Assembly (NCBI RefSeq): GCF_012769535.1 | Contig: NZ_CP046565.1 | Span: forward strand, 2,618,501 to 2,682,500 | Origin: Methylococcus geothermalis | GTDB lineage: Bacteria > Pseudomonadota > Gammaproteobacteria > Methylococcales > Methylococcaceae | Length of the DNA: 64,000 nucleotides | Reading direction: 5' to 3' | Part shown: positions 56,767-64,000 of the stretch, piece by piece | How the letters are laid out: each line of letters starts with the position of its first letter | How positions within the stretch are numbered: position 1 is the stretch's first letter | Notes under the pieces: generated by a model | Told to the model about the DNA's origin: nothing | The model's database searches: none | Seen by the model: the letters and a program-made list of their open reading frames with translations, nothing else | Translations under genes and position numbers: made by a program

Positions 56767-57456
56767 TCAGCCCACCCATGGCTCGAACGCCGCCGACAGG
56801 ACCAGTTCCGACGCCCCCGAGCGGCCGTCTCCAGGACACCATGGCAACAGCGCCAAGCGGGGCTCGGGCAGCGACTCGTCCAGGGTGCGGAGGTATTCGT
56901 CCAGATAGGGAAATTCGGGGTCGATCACGTTGCCGATCCAGCCGGCCGGGCGCACGCAGCAACGGCCGATCGCCGCGGCGCTGAGCAGCGCATGGTTCAG
57001 GCAGCCCAGCCGCAGGTCCACGACCAGAACGACCGGCCAGCGCAGCGCTTCGGCGAGATCGGCTACCCTTGCGTGATCGTTCAAGGGCACTTCCCAGCCG
57101 CCGACGCCTTCCACGATCACCCAGTCGGCCTCGCTCGCCAATGCCTCGCTGCGAGCGACGATCGCGCCGATATCGATGGGCCGCCTCGCCAGACTGGCGG
57201 CGATATGGGGCGAGGTCGGCGTTTCGTAGGCGAAAGCGTTGACGTCTTCGTAAGACGCCGGGACGTCCGCCGCCGCCATCAGAAGTTCGGCGTCCTCATG
57301 ACGCAGGCTGCCGTTCCTCCGCGCGGCGCCGGTTGCCACCGGCTTCATGGCGGCGACCCGGAATCCCCGGCGGCGCAGCTCGCGTATCAGCGCCAGGGAA
57401 ACCCGGGTCTTGCCGACCCCGGTGCCCGTTCCCGTAATGAAAAAACCTTGCGCCAC
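56767..57456 (-). CDS. bioD: Dethiobiotin synthetase
   Basis: 229 residues. ATP-dependent ring closure of diaminopelargonate to dethiobiotin. P-loop GTGTGVGKT (9-17), MKPVATG and VEGVGGWEVPL are the family motifs. Last gene of the bioB-F-H-C-D operon, 10 bases after bioC. The usual bioA aminotransferase is not in this cluster. Confidence 0.93.
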   Translation of the reverse strand: MAQGFFITGTGTGVGKTRVSLALIRELRRRGFRVAAMKPVATGAARRNGSLRHEDAELLMAAADVPASYEDVNAFAYETPTSPHIAASLARRPIDIGAIVARSEALASEADWVIVEGVGGWEVPLNDHARVADLAEALRWPVVLVVDLRLGCLNHALLSAAAIGRCCVRPAGWIGNVIDPEFPYLDEYLRTLDESLPEPRLALLPWCPGDGRSGASELVLSAAFEPWVG

Positions 57457-57466
57457 GAATGCACCC

Positions 57467-58303
57467 TCATTTTTCGATCAATGCAGTCAACACTTCAAAG
57501 CTGGCGGTCACCCCTGAGGCCATGCCCGGCAGACGCCCGTAGGCCTCGGCCACCCGCTCCAGCGTGTGCCGGCCGAGCAGATGACGGGGCCGGTTCCGGG
57601 TCAGGTTGCGCGCTCCCAGCGCCTTCAGCTCCTTCATCAGCGCCATGACGGAAGGATAGCCGCGTCCTACGATTGCGGCCTCCACCCGGACCTTCGAGAA
57701 TCCCTGGGCCCGCAAGCTCTGCTCCACCGAATGGCGAGTCGCGAACGCATTGACGTGGCTGTAGCCGTCGACCGCGCGCCATGCCGTCCGCAATTCGCCC
57801 AGTGTGTCCTCGCCGAAGGTGCTGAACGCCAGCCTGCCGCCGGGACGAAGCACCCGGCGGCATTCTGCTAGCGCGGCATCCAGGCGCTCGCACCATTGAA
57901 AAGCCATGTTGGAAAAAATCAGGTCGACCGACTCGTCCGCCAGCGGGAGGGCTTCCGCATCGCCCACGACAAGCCCAATGCCGCCGCCGGGGGCCCGGTG
58001 AGCGCGCAGGAACCGGAGCATGCCTTCGGCAATGTCCACCGCCAGACAGCAAGCATCGGGAAAGGCCGAAACCAACGGCCCGGTGAAATACCCGGTACCC
58101 GCCCCGAGGTCCAGCACCCGCCCCGGCCGCAGGCCGAGAGGGCGAAGCCGCGCGAGCAGCGACTCGCCGACCTCCCGCTGCAATGCCGCGACGCCATCGT
58201 ACCCGGCGGCTGCCGAACTGAAGGAGGCGCCGACCCAGCGCTTCTCGGGCACACCCATGCCTGCCATGACGACCTCGGCCCGCCGATCAGGAAATGAATT
58301 CAT
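57467..58303 (-). CDS. bioC: Malonyl-ACP O-methyltransferase
   Basis: 278 residues. Methylates malonyl-ACP so that fatty-acid synthesis can build the pimeloyl chain. SAM loop VLDLGAGTGYF (64-73), the FSSAAAGYDG opening typical of BioC, VDLIFSNMAFQWC and the C-terminal substrate cap. The start at 58303 overlaps the bioH stop by 17 bases; MGVPEKRW 15 codons in is an alternative. Confidence 0.93.
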   Translation of the reverse strand: MNSFPDRRAEVVMAGMGVPEKRWVGASFSSAAAGYDGVAALQREVGESLLARLRPLGLRPGRVLDLGAGTGYFTGPLVSAFPDACCLAVDIAEGMLRFLRAHRAPGGGIGLVVGDAEALPLADESVDLIFSNMAFQWCERLDAALAECRRVLRPGGRLAFSTFGEDTLGELRTAWRAVDGYSHVNAFATRHSVEQSLRAQGFSKVRVEAAIVGRGYPSVMALMKELKALGARNLTRNRPRHLLGRHTLERVAEAYGRLPGMASGVTASFEVLTALIEK

Positions 58304-59045
58304 GGATCAGGCGGGCCGTCTGGTCGCCGTGGGTCAGGAATGGAACATGGGGCGCGTTGTCGATGCAATGACTGATCAAGCCCGGTTTCAGTTCGGCGAG
58401 CGCAGGCCCGAGAGCGGCTGGCACCAGCTTGTCGCGCCGGCCGAGCAGCGCCTGCACCGGCTGGGAAAGCTCACGCAATAGCGGGCGCAGATCGGCATGG
58501 CGCAGCACGTCCAGCCCGGCCAGGAGCGCCGTCCGCTCTGGCTGCGGCCGGCCGGCCAGCTGGCTGCGGACCTCGCGGAGCAACTCCCTCTCGCCCGGCA
58601 TGCCCCAGACCTGCAATGCCAGAAAGCGCCGGCAGGCGTCCTGGTAGTCGTCCAGGAAACCCTCGGCGAAACGCGCCAGCGTGGTCGCCTCCATCCCCGG
58701 CCAACCCGGTTCGGCGACGAAGCGGGGGGTGCCGCACAGCAGGGTGAGCGAGGCCACCACCTCGGGCGCCGTGCGGGCGGCGTCCAGCGCCACCATGGCG
58801 CCTAACGACCAGCCGACCCAGTGCGCGGGCTGGGGCACGGACTCCAGAACGGCTGCCGCTACGGTTTCCAGCGACCAATCCGCCCGCATCGGGCTGTGGC
58901 CATGTCCTGGCAGGTCGATGCGCGTGACCCGGTAACGGCCGGCCAGCAGCGGCACGAAATCGGACCAGATACCGCCGTGCATGCCCCAGCCGTGGATCAG
59001 GACGACATCGGGCCCACGACCCGCGGTCTCGACGAACAACCCCAT
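58287..59045 (-). CDS. bioH: Pimeloyl-ACP methyl ester carboxylesterase
   Basis: 252 residues. Alpha/beta hydrolase: oxyanion loop LIHGWGMHG, nucleophile Ser80 in GWSLG, and the His near THGDQTARL. It removes the methyl group added by BioC, ending chain growth. One base after bioF ends, so translation is probably coupled. Confidence 0.93.
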   Translation of the reverse strand: MGLFVETAGRGPDVVLIHGWGMHGGIWSDFVPLLAGRYRVTRIDLPGHGHSPMRADWSLETVAAAVLESVPQPAHWVGWSLGAMVALDAARTAPEVVASLTLLCGTPRFVAEPGWPGMEATTLARFAEGFLDDYQDACRRFLALQVWGMPGERELLREVRSQLAGRPQPERTALLAGLDVLRHADLRPLLRELSQPVQALLGRRDKLVPAALGPALAELKPGLISHCIDNAPHVPFLTHGDQTARLIHEFIS

Positions 59046-60209
59046 TCAAGCCTCCTGGGGAACAGCCGCGGCCAGCGCTTCGAGCAGGCCGTCGACCTGC
59101 TCGTCGGTGTGCGACGCGGACAAGGTGATCCGCAGCCGGGCGGTACCTTCCGGCACCGTAGGCGGGCGGATGGCGCTCACCAGGAAGCCCCGCTCGCCCA
59201 GACGACGGCTGGCTTCGAGCGCTTCGGCATTGGCGCCGATCACGATGGGCTGGATCGGGCCGATCAGGTCGCCGAGTTCGAACCCGAGGCTTTCCGCGCC
59301 GGCGCGGAAACGCCGCACGTTGCGGTGCAGCCGTTCGCGCCGCTCGGGCTCCTCGCGCACGAGACGCAAGCTGGCGCGGGTCGCCTCGGCGACCGCCGGC
59401 GGCAGCGCCGTGGTGTAGACATAAGTGCGGGCACGCTGGATCAGATAGTCGATCAGATCCTCCGAACCCGCCGCGAAGGCTCCGAAAGTGCCCAGCGCCT
59501 TGCCCAGGGTGCCGACCAGCACGGGAACCTCGGTCTCGTCCAGGCCGAAATGCTCCAGGGTTCCGCGCCCTTCGCCGCCCAGGACGCCCAAGCCGTGGGC
59601 ATCGTCGACCATCAGCCACGCCCTGCCGCTCCGGGCGGCGCGGGCCAACGCCGGCAAGGGTGCCAGGTCGCCGTCCATGCTGAACACGCCGTCGGTGACG
59701 ACCAGCCGGGTTTCGGCGCGGGACTCGGCCAGAGCGGCTTCGAGGGCACGGGCATCGGCATGGGGATAGCGCTGGAAGCGGGCGCCGGACAAGAGGCCGC
59801 CGTCCAGCAACGAAGCATGGTTCAGCCGGTCCTCGAACACCGCATCGCCGCGCCCGGCCAGGGCGGACACGACGCCGAGGTTGGCCATATAGCCGGTGGA
59901 GAACAGCAAGGCCCGCGGACGTCCGGTGAATTCGGCCAGCTCTTCTTCCAGCGCATGGTGCGCCGCCGCGTGGCCGCAGACCAGGTGGGAGGCGCCGGAG
60001 CCGGCACCCCAGCGGTCGACGCCGCGCCGGAAAGCCTCACGCACGGCGGGGTGGTTCGCCAGTCCCAGATAATCGTTGCTGCAGAAATTGACCAGGGAGC
60101 GGCCGTCGACGGCGACTTGCACGTCCTGCGGACCTTCGACGATCCGCCGCCGCCGATGGGCATCGCGCGCCTTGATCTTCGCCAGGGCCGCGGCCGGGTC
60201 GAACGCCAT
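59046..60209 (-). CDS. bioF: 8-amino-7-oxononanoate synthase
   Basis: 387 residues from [12 protein letters not shown]-dependent enzyme joining pimeloyl-ACP and alanine. [36 protein letters not shown] and GTLGKALG, with the PLP Lys in the last, are all present. The longer upstream frame runs into bioB and is rejected. Five bases separate it from bioB. Confidence 0.94.
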   Translation of the reverse strand: MAFDPAAALAKIKARDAHRRRRIVEGPQDVQVAVDGRSLVNFCSNDYLGLANHPAVREAFRRGVDRWGAGSGASHLVCGHAAAHHALEEELAEFTGRPRALLFSTGYMANLGVVSALAGRGDAVFEDRLNHASLLDGGLLSGARFQRYPHADARALEAALAESRAETRLVVTDGVFSMDGDLAPLPALARAARSGRAWLMVDDAHGLGVLGGEGRGTLEHFGLDETEVPVLVGTLGKALGTFGAFAAGSEDLIDYLIQRARTYVYTTALPPAVAEATRASLRLVREEPERRERLHRNVRRFRAGAESLGFELGDLIGPIQPIVIGANAEALEASRRLGERGFLVSAIRPPTVPEGTARLRITLSASHTDEQVDGLLEALAAAVPQEA

Positions 60210-60214
60210 GGAAC

Positions 60215-61216
60215 TCAGCAGCCCAAGCCCGCCATGCGCAGCCCCAAGCGCGCGAACAACTGCTTGTCGCGCTGGGCCTGCGGATTCTCCGTGGTCAGCA
60301 GTTTCTCGCCGTAGAAGATCGAATTGGCCCCGGCCAGGAAACACAGGGCCTGCATTTCGTCGCTCATGTCCAGGCGTCCGGCGGACAGCCGCACCCGGGA
60401 TGCCGGCATCATGATCCGCGCCACGGCGACGGTGCGCACGAAATCGAGCGGATCGAGCGCTGCCGCATCGGCCAGCGGCGTGCCTTCCACCTTCACCAGC
60501 AGGTTGATCGGCACGCTCTCCGGGTGGCGCGGCAGATTGGCCAGACCGATCAGCAGGCCGGCGCGGTCGGCGGCGGATTCACCCATGCCGACGATGCCGC
60601 CGCAGCACACGTGCATACCGGCATCGCGCACCCGTTGCAGCGTGTCCAGCCGGTCCTGGTAGGTCCGGGTGGTGATGATCTCGCCGTAATAGCTTTCCGA
60701 GGTGTCCAGGTTGTGGTTGTAGTAATCCAGGCCCGCTTCCTTGAGCCGCCGGGTCTGTGGATCGCTCAGCATTCCCGCGGTGACGCAGGTTTCCATCCCC
60801 AGCGCCTTGACGCCCTCGACCATCGCCGCGATGGCCTCCAGGTCGCCATCGCGCGGGCTGCGCCAGGCCGCGCCCATGCAGAACCGCGTGGCGCCTTCCG
60901 ATTTCGCCCGGCGGGCGGCATCCAGCACCTCTTCCAGCGGCATCAGCGACTCGCGCTTGAGGCCGGTGTCGTGATGCGCGCTCTGGGGGCAATACGCGCA
61001 GTCCTCCGAACAGGCGCCGGTCTTGACGCTGAGCAGGCTGCTGACCTGGATTTCGCTCGGATCGAAATGGCGGCGGTGCACGCTCTGGGCTTGGTACAGC
61101 AGCTCGCTGAACGGCAGCGCGAACAGGGCCTCGACCTCGCCCTGGGTCCAGTCATGGCGCAGCACCGGTTCCCCAACCCGCTCCTGGTTCGTCATTACCG
61201 CTACTTCTGCTTGCAT
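60215..61216 (-). CDS. bioB: Biotin synthase
   Basis: 333 residues from MQAEVAVM. Radical SAM enzyme inserting sulfur into dethiobiotin. The CxxxCxxC motif is [10 protein letters not shown] (Cys69, Cys73, Cys76), with [14 protein letters not shown] and [10 protein letters not shown] beyond and the Arg/Asn-containing VRLSAGR for the second cluster. First gene of the biotin operon. The 296-base gap to comF would hold its promoter. Confidence 0.95.
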   Translation of the reverse strand: MQAEVAVMTNQERVGEPVLRHDWTQGEVEALFALPFSELLYQAQSVHRRHFDPSEIQVSSLLSVKTGACSEDCAYCPQSAHHDTGLKRESLMPLEEVLDAARRAKSEGATRFCMGAAWRSPRDGDLEAIAAMVEGVKALGMETCVTAGMLSDPQTRRLKEAGLDYYNHNLDTSESYYGEIITTRTYQDRLDTLQRVRDAGMHVCCGGIVGMGESAADRAGLLIGLANLPRHPESVPINLLVKVEGTPLADAAALDPLDFVRTVAVARIMMPASRVRLSAGRLDMSDEMQALCFLAGANSIFYGEKLLTTENPQAQRDKQLFARLGLRMAGLGC

Positions 61217-61270
61217 TACACTCGATCTCCAGTGGACTACCCGCGAACCGGCGGTGTACGAAGTTAAGCC

Positions 61271-61303
61271 GTCATGCCGGCAGGGAATGCCGGCATCCAT
61301 GAC
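61271..61303. repeat. REP-like palindrome between bioB and comF
   Basis: Arms 61274-61281 (ATGCCGGC) and 61289-61296 (GCCGGCAT) with GTC/GAC outer bases. GTCATGCCGGCA...TGCCGGCATCCATGAC is the form of a common dispersed proteobacterial repeat. Read on the minus strand it lies upstream of bioB. Confidence 0.6.
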
Positions 61304-61512
61304 ACAAGGATGTGCTGGGCACGCGCCCTCCCTGCCCCCTGGGCTCCGGCACTCGCCAGAGCACGTATGCGAATCCATGCCGGAGCGACGGGATGTCTCT
61401 TAACTTAACGGCATCGTCTCCGAAGAGAGGACAAAGACACTCACCTTCACACACGACCGGCGTTGAAAACCAAAACACCAACACGCCGACAGCTTCCGTC
61501 AACTACAATGAC

Positions 61513-62214
61513 ATGAAAACCGTAAACGGCTGGCTGAATATTATACAGAACTGGGTCTATCCGCCCACCTGTCTGTTGTGCGGAGCTCCCGGAGAACGGG
61601 GACTGGATCTGTGCGGGGCATGCGAACGCCACCTTCCAAGGATTGGCACCGCCTGTCTACACTGCGGCGAACCCCTGCCCGACGGCGCCCCCAGCCCCTG
61701 CGGCCGCTGCCTGCAACAGCCGCCGCCGTTCGATAGCTGCCGCGCGGCGTTCCACTACGAAGAGCCCATCCGGCATCTGATCCACGGGCTCAAGTTCGAT
61801 CATCGCCATGCCTGCGCCCGTACCCTGGGCGAATTGACCGCCCGCCATTTCCGCGAATACGCCGAGCCGCCGGACGTGATTGTCCCGGTGCCGCTGCACC
61901 CTTCCCGCTACCGCGAACGCGGCTTCAACCAGTCGCTGGAAATCGCCCGGCACCTGAGCCGGAACCTGAATCTCCCGCTGGAACTGCATGCCTGCACCCG
62001 CAGCCGCACCACCCGGCCGCAAGCCCAACTGTCGGCCAAAGAACGGGCGAAGAACATCCGCGGCGCTTTCCGGCTGGAACGGGAAATCGAGGCGCGCCAC
62101 ATCGCCATCCTCGACGACGTGGTCACCACGGGGGCGACTGTCAGCGAGCTGGCGCGAACCTTGCGGAAGACGGGCATCGCACGGATCGACGTCTGGGCCG
62201 TGGCGCGGGCGTGA
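61513..62214 (+). CDS. comF: ComF-family phosphoribosyltransferase-like protein
   Basis: 233 residues from MKTVNGWL. The N-terminal double zinc-ribbon CLLCG...CGAC and CLHCG...CGRC is followed by a PRTase domain with VIVPVPLHPSRYRERGFNQS and the PRPP loop AILDDVVTTGAT. ComF (GntX) is linked to DNA uptake and use. It is divergent from bioB and convergent with the secretin gene. Confidence 0.9.
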   Translation: MKTVNGWLNIIQNWVYPPTCLLCGAPGERGLDLCGACERHLPRIGTACLHCGEPLPDGAPSPCGRCLQQPPPFDSCRAAFHYEEPIRHLIHGLKFDHRHACARTLGELTARHFREYAEPPDVIVPVPLHPSRYRERGFNQSLEIARHLSRNLNLPLELHACTRSRTTRPQAQLSAKERAKNIRGAFRLEREIEARHIAILDDVVTTGATVSELARTLRKTGIARIDVWAVARA

Positions 62215-62235
62215 GCCGCGCCACGGCTGTCCCCT

Positions 62236-64000
62236 TTACGGCGTTGAAGGCACCACCGCCGCCGGCTGGGCATCCGGCTCGCCTTGATAAAGATTGGTCA
62301 GCTTGCGGCGGAACTCGTTGCTGATCGAGGTAATGTCGCCCTTCTTCTCGACTACCCTGGGTGTAATCAACACGACTAATTCGGTACGCTCTGGCTTGAT
62401 CGTCGTAGACCCGAACATCCAGCCGATCATCGGAATTTGGTTCAGGTACGGCAGACCTACCTGACTCTCCGTGCGTTTATCCGAAATCAGGCCTCCCAAA
62501 GCCAGCGTCTCGCCGTTAGGCACAGCCACCATGCTCTGTATCTCCCGGTTGGCAAACTGGTAGGTAATTTGATCGCTGCCGACCTTGACTTGAGAGGGCG
62601 TAGAAATTGCCTGGAATATTTCCAGAGAAACCAAACCGCCGGCATTGACGCGGGGGCGTATTTGGAGAGTAACGCCAGACTGTTGCTGCTGGAATTGATT
62701 GAACTGGGTAGTGCCGATAGTCGCGCTTGCAGTCGTGCCCGTTAGAACGGGCACCTGATCACCCACATTGATCTTGGCCTGTTGATTATTCAATACCATC
62801 AACGAAGGCGAGGAAATCACGTTGATCAGATTTTCTTTTGCCAACATATTGAGCAACACCTTGACGTTGCCACCATTGGCAATTAGCGCATAGCTAAATC
62901 CCCCCGCTGCCGCGCCCCCGGTGGTGGTGAGAAAATCCTTGATCGGGTTTGCGTTTATCAGTGGACTGCCAAGCGCCTCTGTACTGGTACCACTACTGAT
63001 CAACCATTTCAACCCGTATTGAAGTTCGTTCGAGAGGGTAATTTCGACTATGGTTGCATCGATAAGCACCTGTAAAGGTAATACATCAAGCTCCCTGATT
63101 ACCGCCTCTATTTCCTTCCAATCCTGATTCTTAGCGATAACGATCAACGCATTATTCGAAGGATCGGCGACGACTCGCGCGTTGTTGCCCAGTTGCGTCA
63201 TGGTCGTCCCCTGACCACCCGCACCCGATCGGCTCCCGCCAAAACTGCCACCGCTGGTACCCAGTCCACCGCCTGATCCCCCCAGACCGCCGCCGGACCG
63301 GCCGAGCCCACCGCCGCTGCCGGTTGATCCCATGCTGCCGCTCGTGGTCCCTCCCAGCCCACCGGAACTACCTGAGCCGCTACCGCCGAACGAACTCCCC
63401 GCTCCGCCGTAGGAACTGCTTGAACTACCGAAACCGGAGGAACCCGTGCTTCCAAAGCCGCCGGAACTGGCGGAAGCAGCCCCAAATCCGCTCGAACCTC
63501 CGCTGCCCACATCCATTCCGGTCAAGCCCGGCGCCAGCGACGGTCCCTGCCTTCCGGCCCCGCCGCCAAAAATCCCGCCCAGCGTACGGGCGAGTTCCGT
63601 CGCATCGACATGCTGGCAACGGTAGACGTGGACATTGCCGGTGCGCGTGGTGTTATAGCGGTCGAGCCGCTCGACCCAGTCCTGCACCTCCTGCAGAAGA
63701 TGCATCTCCGGCGCGACCGCGAGGATGGCGTTGAGGCGTTCGATCGGCAGGATGCGCAACACGTTGCCCATGGCGCCCTTGCCGCCGAGCCCGAGAACTT
63801 TCGTCAGTTCATCGGCGATGGTCGGCACGTCGGCGTTCTTGACCGGATACAGCGCCACGGACATGCCGCGCATGTAGTCGACGTCGAAAATCTGCACCGC
63901 TTCCATGACGCCGCTCAGCTCCTCCGCCGTGCCGGCCACCATGACCAGGTTGCGGGTTTCGTCCATCCGCAGCACGGCCTTGGGCGGCATGATGGGTTCA
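62236..64000 (-). CDS. gspD: Type II secretion secretin GspD, 5' end outside the window
   Basis: 588 visible codons; the frame is open at base 64000, so the N0/N1 part is missing from view. Periplasmic N-domains (DETRNLVMVAGTAEEL and ERLNAILAVAPEMHLLQEVQ) are followed by an exceptional Gly/Ser-rich stretch of about 120 residues, then DPSNNALIVIAKNQDWKEIE, and the secretin core with VPVLTG and VGLPYLNQIPMIGWMFG, ELVVLITPRVV. It forms the outer-membrane exit channel. The linker is longer and simpler in sequence than usual for GspD. Confidence 0.9.
   Translation of the reverse strand, partial: EPIMPPKAVLRMDETRNLVMVAGTAEELSGVMEAVQIFDVDYMRGMSVALYPVKNADVPTIADELTKVLGLGGKGAMGNVLRILPIERLNAILAVAPEMHLLQEVQDWVERLDRYNTTRTGNVHVYRCQHVDATELARTLGGIFGGGAGRQGPSLAPGLTGMDVGSGGSSGFGAASASSGGFGSTGSSGFGSSSSSYGGAGSSFGGSGSGSSGGLGGTTSGSMGSTGSGGGLGRSGGGLGGSGGGLGTSGGSFGGSRSGAGGQGTTMTQLGNNARVVADPSNNALIVIAKNQDWKEIEAVIRELDVLPLQVLIDATIVEITLSNELQYGLKWLISSGTSTEALGSPLINANPIKDFLTTTGGAAAGGFSYALIANGGNVKVLLNMLAKENLINVISSPSLMVLNNQQAKINVGDQVPVLTGTTASATIGTTQFNQFQQQQSGVTLQIRPRVNAGGLVSLEIFQAISTPSQVKVGSDQITYQFANREIQSMVAVPNGETLALGGLISDKRTESQVGLPYLNQIPMIGWMFGSTTIKPERTELVVLITPRVVEKKGDITSISNEFRRKLTNLYQGEPDAQPAAVVPSTP

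Noticed and set aside
61312-61512. In-frame N-terminal extension of comF
   Set aside because: Crosses a repeat region and lacks family similarity; the ComF zinc-ribbon starts just after the Met at 61513.

Overview
The window comes from a GC-rich proteobacterial chromosome. Gene content suggests a gammaproteobacterium, and I would guess a Methylococcus-like methanotroph: a bioB-F-H-C-D cluster, a complex I/hydrogenase-related membrane operon and a large exopolysaccharide locus occur together. No methane-oxidation gene lies in the window, so that placement is inference.

Layout. (1) 1-0.9 kb: right part of an IS5-family insertion sequence. (2) 1.0-4.2 kb: a three-gene cytochrome operon, with a cytochrome bd-like membrane subunit carrying a fused C-terminal cytochrome c domain, a second membrane subunit and a periplasmic dihaem cytochrome c. 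A decayed VapBC-like toxin-antitoxin pair follows. (3) 4.8-9.5 kb: an FAD/NAD(P)-binding protein, a cysK/sufS deletion scar and the sulfate importer genes cysT-cysW-cysA. (4) 9.5-40.8 kb: an exopolysaccharide (EPS) locus, nearly all on the minus strand. It runs from an EPS-type MarR regulator through gmd/fcl, an MntA-HepT toxin-antitoxin pair, an ATPase cassette, a second and decayed gmd plus an intact fcl, cysC, a Wzx flippase, sugar methyl-, acetyl-, sulfo- and glycosyltransferases, two Wzy-like polymerases, a GH20-like hydrolase, an outer-membrane barrel, a Wza-like export protein, a Wzc-type tyrosine kinase and a CpsB-type phosphatase. It is littered with IS3 and IS30 relics, truncated transferases and short palindromic repeats, and its middle (about 23.5-30 kb) is visibly AT-richer. 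(5) 40.9-42 kb: a lipoprotein and a Uma2-type protein. (6) 42.1-49.5 kb: a six-gene operon resembling hydrogenase-4/complex I whose large subunit lacks the NiFe cysteines, i.e. an Ehr-type complex. (7) 49.5-56.7 kb: mixed housekeeping genes, including a WecA-like initiating sugar-phosphate transferase, a Nif3-like protein, a beta-CASP RNase and a Met/His-rich exported protein. (8) 56.8-61.2 kb: the biotin operon bioBFHCD. (9) 61.5-64 kb: comF and the 3' part of a type II secretion secretin with a very long Gly/Ser-rich insert.

How the genes work together. The locus looks like a Wzx/Wzy-dependent EPS system. The WecA-like enzyme may prime the lipid carrier. GDP-fucose would come from gmd/fcl, although both gmd copies look damaged. 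Sulfate import (cysTWA), PAPS synthesis (cysC) and a PAPS-type sulfotransferase at three points around the locus suggest that the polymer, or a glycan made with it, is sulfated. No computation was run; family calls rest on motifs read from the sequence.
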